From Acanthosepion lycidas (taxonomy: Eukaryota; Mollusca; Cephalopoda; Sepiida; Sepiidae): DNA of 64,000 nt. Each line of letters begins with the position of its first letter. Position 1 is the stretch's first letter. Below the pieces are notes generated by a model, which was not told where the DNA came from, did no database searches, and saw only the letters and a program-made list of their open reading frames with translations. Of this stretch, positions 58,824 through 64,000 are shown piece by piece. The position numbers were made by a program, and so were the translations under genes. The stretch lies in NCBI GenBank assembly GCA_963932145.1, contig OZ010616.1:50234272-50298271 (forward strand). The letters are read 5' to 3'.

Positions 58824-58931
58824 TCATTCAATTGGTTGAAATAAGGATTTTGAAGTTGAACTTGTGACATCATGTTTTGGAGTAAAGACACACTCGTCTT
58901 CAGAACTACTTTCAGAAGTAGAATTGCGCAC
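58824..58931 (-). CDS. KIF4-like gene last exon and stop
   Basis: Acceptor CCCCTCTTTAG bounds 35 codons plus TGA (58826-58824). It encodes a Ser/Glu/Asp-rich tail VRNSTSESSSEDECVFTP and KSLFQPIE, with several plausible CK2 sites. Confidence 0.8.
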   Translation of the reverse strand: MRNSTSESSSEDECVFTPKHDVTSSTSKSLFQPIE

Positions 58932-60804
58932 CTAAAGAGGGGGAAAAAAAAAAAAAAGAAAAAAGAAAAAGTTTACATAATTGTCCTATTAGATTTTATA
59001 GTTAAAAGTAGCTAATTTTAATTCAATCAATATCAATTTTCAGATATTGAAAAACTTGTTACTAATATAGCTGTAAAACAGTAATCAAATTCATTAATTT
59101 TTGTAAATTTTAAGATTACTTTCTAAAAGTAAAAATTATTGGTTCACATGTTCTATACACAATGTAGTCAGAATTATAGACATAGGCAAGTAATAAAATT
59201 TCTGAAGTTTTACAAGCAGCTGATAAGACTAAAGTTTTAAATCTGTTGGAAGGAGAGAGCAAACAAGGGTCAAGAGAGAAAAAAACAAAAACAAAAAAAA
59301 ACAAGGATAATTACCCCATTGCCACATTTCCCCTCACAGTGGCAAGTTGAGCTGCATTGTCTTTTATTTCTAATACAGCCACATCTACCTATTATACAAT
59401 GAGTTTTCAGACAGCAACATTTCTAAAAAGAAAGAAAAATTTACTGATTTCTTAACATAAAAAAAAGGAACAGTTAAATCTCCAAAATTTTTCTAAGAGC
59501 ATTCCATAATGAAAAAGGTTCCAAAGTTGATAAAAACAATGCAAGGAATAATTCTAGTTCTGGTGAAAAAGTTTTTTTTTCTTGCCTCAGTGGGTTGGCC
59601 AAAGACTAGAAATGGAAACTTTAGCATTTTTTTTTTTAGTACTGTTTTGAAAATTCTTGCAAGAATCAAATGTATTTTAATGAAATTTTCAGGACTTCAT
59701 AAATAAGTGAAATTACTATTTCAAAGCAGGACTAAGAATTTTAATCATTTTTTGTCAAACAAACACCATTTAAAATGCAATATACTGACATTTAATTAGA
59801 AAAGCTTTTAAATTCTTCATAAAATTAAGGACACTTAAGTTTCTGAATAATGAATATTTACAATAAATTTTAATTAAAAATATTAAAATTTAAAAATCTT
59901 AAAACTATGAATTTCAGTCTTAAGTGAAAAGTAATTACTAAATCATAAATGAAAAGCAAATACAAATCAAGACACCAATATTTCGTTAGAATTTTGAATT
60001 TGTGTATAAATGTGCCAATTTTTGTAAGCATGGTAACCATATACGACAATCAAAATAAGGACAACCAAGTATTTTGCTTATTGGAAATTCCGTTTAATCT
60101 ATTGGCCTGAAATTAAAGCTAAGATTCAAGAGATTTTCATTTTTAAAATGTTCATCTTAAACCATAGGTATCATTTTTTGTGGAGGCTCCTAATTAAATC
60201 AATCTCATCTCTAAAAATACTGCAACATGAAATGGTGGACCAAATTGTGATGGGAGTTTCTGCATTTATTTAAACAACCACATCCCCACCCACAAACACA
60301 GAAAACAAACAAAAACACATTAACATAATACCTGTATATAAAAATGTTTTACATTAGGATAAATTAGAGTTTAAGTTAAGTTTAAGTTAAGTTTGCAAAA
60401 AGTTCTTAAAATAGTCAATAATAATCAGTTCTCTAAAATACTTTAGAAGGAAAGCATGCAACATTACTTTTATATCCAATTTCAATAGCCAACTTCGTTT
60501 AAAAATTTTCTGGCAATAGGTGTACTTAAAAATGAAAGTAATATATAAAAAGAGCATCCAACCGGTTCTAGTATTTTTCTGGCCTTTTTAACATAAGGCG
60601 TAACCCAGTCACAATCGTTATCACTGGATTCTGTGTCAAACAGCTCAGGAGTGTCCAAACCATCATCGGCCTAAGAAGAAGAAGAAAAAAAAAAAAAAAA
60701 AAAAAAAAGTGTAAAACCTCATGTTACATTATTTCATGAGTACAAGAGAAGATTCTATGCTACTGAACAGTTCTCAACTAAGTGAATAACTAAAAATTGA
60801 ACAG

Positions 60805-60839
<35 letters not shown>

Positions 60840-60907
60840 ATCACTACACTATTTTATTAATACAAAAATATAAAACAGAAAATTAAGATAATTGTTGGAC
60901 TGGGTCC

Positions 60908-60943
<36 letters not shown>

Positions 60944-62072
60944 GAGAGAGGAATCCTTCAGTGCCGTTAATGTACATTGTTTTACCACACTAATCAAGCA
61001 TTATGTATGCTTGAATTAAATGGGTATATAAAATCTGTACCCCATTAACAAAAAACATTAAGGGATACCTGTATGTAAAGATTCCAGGAATTTAATGTTT
61101 TTCAGTTCAGCAGAAGTGCCAAAAAGTACTCAAATAACTAAAAGCTATAAATAAATCAAGAAAAGTTACCAATTTAATTAACTAACCGAATTGTTTGACT
61201 TGAATTATCTCATCAAAATATGAATTTATTTTAAAGGGTAAATGTTTTAGGGCAAGAAGTTGAAGTTAATTCTTAAGAAACTGTATGCTGAAAGCATTTA
61301 AAAGTGTAAAAATTGCATCTAATGGTTACCTACCTCCTTTCTCAAATTATTTATTTCTTGTTCTTGTGCTGAAATTCTCTTCTCCAGAGTCTCAATGATT
61401 TGCTCATAGCTCTCCTAAAAAAAATAAAAAAAAAAAATAGCAAAGAATTCCTCATGTTCATAAGATTAATTTTTTCTTCATACTCTGAATAGCGGAAGGG
61501 ATTTGAGAAAAAGAAAAGGTGTTGAAAAGCTTTACCTGTTCTTCAGCCCTTGATCTTGTGCCCTCATCAATGGTTACATTTAGGTCTTCATTTGTAACAC
61601 TTCTGAATTTTTTCAATATGCGCAAAATCTGAATTAAAATTCAATTTTAAAGAGTCAGTTAAAGAGACCTTACTGTGTGTGTGATACAAATTTAAGTTAA
61701 ATCAATTAACAAGGCCCATGTCTTATTGCATTTTCTCCCAATGAGATGTATATTGGTATTAACATTCCTTTCAACAGTTACACAACGTCATGGACTATTT
61801 AAAACTTTCAGCTTTCTAAAGGGAATCTGAATTTAGCCAATGGAATCTTCCTTATTACACCAAAAAAAAGAAAAAGAAAAAAAAAAAGAAAAAGAAAAAA
61901 AAGAAAAAGAAAAAAAAAAAAGAAAAAGAAAAAAAAAAAAGATAAAAAAAAAAAGAAAAAGATAAAAAAAAAAAGAAAAAGATAAAAAAAAAAAGAAAAA
62001 GATAAAAAAAAAAAGAAAAAGAAAAAAAAAAGAAAAAGAAAAAAAAAAGAAAAAGAAAAAAAAAAGAAAAAG

Positions 62073-62103
<31 letters not shown>

Positions 62104-62557
62104 GAAAAAAAAAAGAAAAAAAAAAAAAAGAAAAAGAAAAAAAAGAAAAAGAAAAAGAAAAAAAAAAAGAAAAAAAGCTTGAGAAACTGATCTTTTGACA
62201 GCTTATCTACACTTTTGATACTAATATACATTTTGAGATGTGGAACAGACATTGTCAAATTTAATCAAACTTATTTTATTGTGTTTATACAAAGGCACTG
62301 TAAAAACAAACATCAGTTGCACAGCCCCCCCCCCCAATTTTCCTCACATTCAAAAGCCACTTCATTTTTTAGAACAAATTGCTTACCCTGTTTTCATATT
62401 TTTGCTCAATCTCAGTTTTCTCATTTTGAAATACTTTTGCTATATTCTCAACTTCTGAAAACTTTCTCTTTAAGCTCTTTTCAGCATCATCTTTTCCTTG
62501 TTGTAATTCTTTCATTTCTCCTGCCATAATCAAACCCTTTGCCTTTTCAGTTACAGT
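58824..62557 (-). CDS. Coiled-coil protein with C-terminal Cys-rich domain, KIF4-like (3' part, six exons)
   Basis: Six - strand exons with GT-AG borders, all phase 0, give 222 residues and a stop. The order is: a charged alpha-helical segment with heptad-like spacing (about 115 residues, from TVTEKAKGL to INNLRKE), then an acidic stretch ending DNDCDWVTPYVKKARKILEP. A Cys-rich block follows (12 Cys in 36 residues: KCCCLKTHC, RCGC, QC, CHCEGKC), then a Ser/Glu tail ending LFQPIE. In the chromokinesin KIF4, a coiled coil is followed by [20 protein letters not shown] and a Cys-rich DNA/partner-binding domain with CGC and KCxN; spacing matches well, so I favour KIF4 (microtubule motor, chromosome condensation, central spindle). 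The motor domain would lie beyond the right edge. Alternative: an unrelated coiled-coil protein with a CxC domain. Confidence 0.75.
59315..59422 (-). CDS. KIF4-like gene exon (Cys-rich domain)
   Basis: Acceptor TTTCTTTTTAG and donor AATGGG|GTAATT bound 36 codons carrying 12 cysteines and two histidines (His8, His28), a probable metal-binding fold. Confidence 0.85.
60563..60670 (-). CDS. KIF4-like gene exon (acidic, DxDW-TPYVKKARK)
   Basis: Acceptor CTTCTTCTTAG bounds 36 codons. The donor GAACCG|GTTGGA is weak but is the only one that keeps phase 0 and gives the KIF4-like join KILEP|KCCC. If it were skipped, the frame stays open for another 27 codons before a stop. Confidence 0.75.
60909..60943. 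repeat. (AT)n(AC)n microsatellite
   Basis: An AT array changes into an AC array in an intron of the KIF4-like gene. Confidence 0.9.
61334..61414 (-). CDS. KIF4-like gene exon (coiled coil c)
   Basis: Acceptor ATTTTTTTTAG and donor AAGGAG|GTAGGT bound 27 codons. It encodes ESYEQIIETLEKRISAQEQE then INNLRKE, clean heptads. Confidence 0.85.
61536..61628 (-). CDS. KIF4-like gene exon (coiled coil b)
   Basis: Acceptor TTTAATTCAG and donor GAACAG|GTAAAG bound 31 codons, phase 0. It encodes ILRILKKFRSVTNEDLN, then TIDEGTRSRAEEQ. Confidence 0.8.
61861..62177. repeat. A-rich minisatellite, AAAAAG/GATAAA units
   Basis: About 317 bp of only A and G apart from a few T. Four units of about 20 bp with the form AAAAAGATAAAAAAAAAAAG lie at 61935-62010; the rest alternates AAAAAG and longer A runs. 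It is in the intron just upstream of an acceptor, so the pre-mRNA carries a 317-nt polypyrimidine tract. The long phenylalanine-rich open frame here is an artefact. Confidence 0.9.
62387..62557 (-). CDS. KIF4-like gene exon (coiled coil a)
   Basis: Acceptor TTTTCTTAG and donor ACAGG|GTAAGC bound 57 codons, phase 0. It encodes MKELQQGKDDAEKSLKRKF and EVENIAKVFQNEKTEIEQKY, strongly helical. Confidence 0.8.
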
Positions 62558-62899
62558 CTAAGAAAAGAATGAAATAAAATTAGGCTTAGTTTCCTTGTAG
62601 TTTTAGGACAACTGGGAAAAAGAAAATAAAGAAAAGTGCTTATGGCTCTTAAGTTTACAAATGCCACTCAACAGGAGTGCAATGAATTAACACGGTCTAA
62701 AATTATGCTGATATGGACAAGAGGCGAATCAGTGATCCCTGTTAAGAGTAGAGTTGTAGCAAGCAGTATAGAAAGAGATGTTACAGACTCAAGTACAGTA
62801 TAAGTTATAGCAATTAAGAATATCAAAAAAAATAAATGAAATGTATATTGTATTTGATGACAGAACATTTCCAGGTATTAACATTAGTATACTTAAGCT

Positions 62900-64000
62900 A
62901 TGTACAAGTGATTTATTTTATTTATTTTGTTAATCATTTCATCCCAAGCAAGAGGGGGCAACATGAAGCAAGAACAAGAGTTTAGTGAGGAGAAGGGACA
63001 ATAAAAAAAACAGGTTTCAGGAAGACAGGAGATGGCAATTGAACTTGTATTTAAGTTTTTGGAGATTGTAGGTAGAATGGAAGAAGAAACTAGACCATGA
63101 ATACCACAGGAGATTAGAATAGAACTTATGGTTACATCAAGCTATTTCAACAATAGAACTGAAACCAATCTAGAAGTACTTAAATTCATGCCATTAAGTT
63201 AGTGGGAAGCCATGTCACAGCTGTGGGAAGTGATGTAGAGATGCCAGGTCAGGACCAATAACATTACAGACCCTTTTGATTTTATGAAGAATCTCTAAAG
63301 ATACAGCAGGAGAAACAGACCAGACATGGCAGCAATATTCAATCCAGGGATGAATGATAGAGCTATAGATGTGCAAGATGGATTCTAGAGAGAAAAAAAG
63401 TGATAATGAATCGACTTTCTGGTCAGTTGAAAGAATATAAACTTTCCAAGATTGTCTATGATTAAGAGTTTCTTTTTGGAGGTGTTAAAATTTACAAGTC
63501 ATTTCTTGCCCCAGTTAACTGATGGGAGGTTATTTTTGAGAGCATCTGCCAGTTTTACCTTTTCAGACCTATTAGTTTTACTATTAAGACAATAAATAGT
63601 TGTCATCAGCATAAATATCTAGACGAGAACTAATGATATAGGGAAGTCAAAGATAAAAAAAAAAAACGTAGGCTCAAAGAGGATCCGTGCATTAATATGA
63701 AGGGATGTAGAAACAGTTGTTCAATCTTTTCATCAAGTCAAATATTGTCAGAGATGCCATAACCTTTGAGTGTGAAGAAAGTTGGCATGCCAAACACATA
63801 TCTAAAGCTGCAGCCAGAGCCTTGGTATTATCTAAACCTTGACAAATTCAAGCATAATCGTTAACATATCAGTGATTGATGTAGAAGTGAAAGCCATATT
63901 GCTATCCGAAAGAAAGGTGCATGAAGTGAGAAATACTGATAAATATCAGCTCAAATGTAAGTACAATTTTTACAATAGATTTCAGTTTCATAAAAAAAAA
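62900..64000 (-). mobile_element. Jockey-like LINE relic, RT to 3' end, cut by window edge
   Basis: The - strand reads ISSRLDIYADDNYLLS near 63640-63590 (RT catalytic YADD intact) and FNTSKT-like sequence near 63500. SLESILHIYSSIIHPWIEYC follows with CHVWSVSPAVSLEILHKIK and CNVIGPDLASL (63400-63230), and then a worn tail NHKFYSN, TYNLQKLKYKFNCHL near 63010-63110. Stops and frameshifts occur. It lies between the first visible exon of the KIF4-like gene and the edge, probably in an intron, in sense orientation. Confidence 0.75.

Noticed and set aside
61603-61628. Alternative acceptor at 61603 for the second visible KIF4-like exon
   Set aside because: The preceding exon ends in phase 0 (AACAGG|GTAAGC), so the upstream acceptor at 61629 is needed to keep the frame.
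61833-62258. A 141-codon - strand frame rich in phenylalanine
   Set aside because: It is the translation of an A-rich minisatellite inside an intron of the KIF4-like gene.

Overview
The window looks like metazoan nuclear DNA, most likely from a mollusc and plausibly a coleoid cephalopod. It is strongly AT-rich and full of A/T homopolymers and microsatellites. The genes are split by long introns with GT-AG borders. The repeats are decayed LINEs, Ty3/gypsy, mariner/Tc1, hAT, pogo-type MITEs and tRNA-derived SINEs. The taxon is inferred from repeat flavour and genome style; no marker gene fixes it.

Two protein-coding genes are supported, and they converge. (1) On the + strand, eight coding exons between 13293 and 29779 join in frame to give a complete 238-residue DCUN1D4/5-type protein, a scaffold co-E3 for cullin neddylation. 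Its probable promoter lies near 6.72-6.85 kb (NRF1-like and ETS-like sites), and an untranslated first exon is likely. (2) On the - strand, six coding exons between 62557 and 58824, all bounded by phase-0 introns, encode the last 222 residues of a protein with a coiled coil followed by an acidic segment and a cysteine-rich domain. This resembles the tail of the chromokinesin KIF4. The 5' part lies beyond the right edge.

Layout. 0-6.7 kb: a broken PHD finger (TAF3-like), a 21-bp tandem repeat whose - strand reads as coiled-coil heptads, a 1.15-kb polypyrimidine minisatellite, and a LINE relic. 6.7-13.2 kb: promoter and very T-rich first intron, with more CpG than its surroundings. 13.3-29.8 kb: DCUN1D4/5-like gene with mariner/Tc1, SINE, LINE and MITE insertions in its introns. 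30-49 kb: no gene recognised; RTE and mariner relics, two inverted copies of a roughly 1-kb repeat, SINEs including a three-unit tandem block, and MITE hairpins. 49.4-57.8 kb: a higher-GC graveyard with a Ty3/gypsy pol relic, a hAT element with target-site duplication carrying two nested insertions, and an RTE-like LINE. 58.3 kb: a rearranged 5S rRNA-like relic. 58.8-62.6 kb: the KIF4-like gene end. 62.9-64 kb: a Jockey-like LINE, probably in an intron of that gene.

No CRISPR array, operon or prokaryotic feature was seen. No mobile element in the window is intact. The less usual signals are: palindromic MITEs sharing termini with human MADE1/Hsmar1; a switch in homopolymer strand (poly-T to poly-A on the + strand) between the two convergent genes; the heptad-coding minisatellite; and the 5S relic with halves in opposite orientation.
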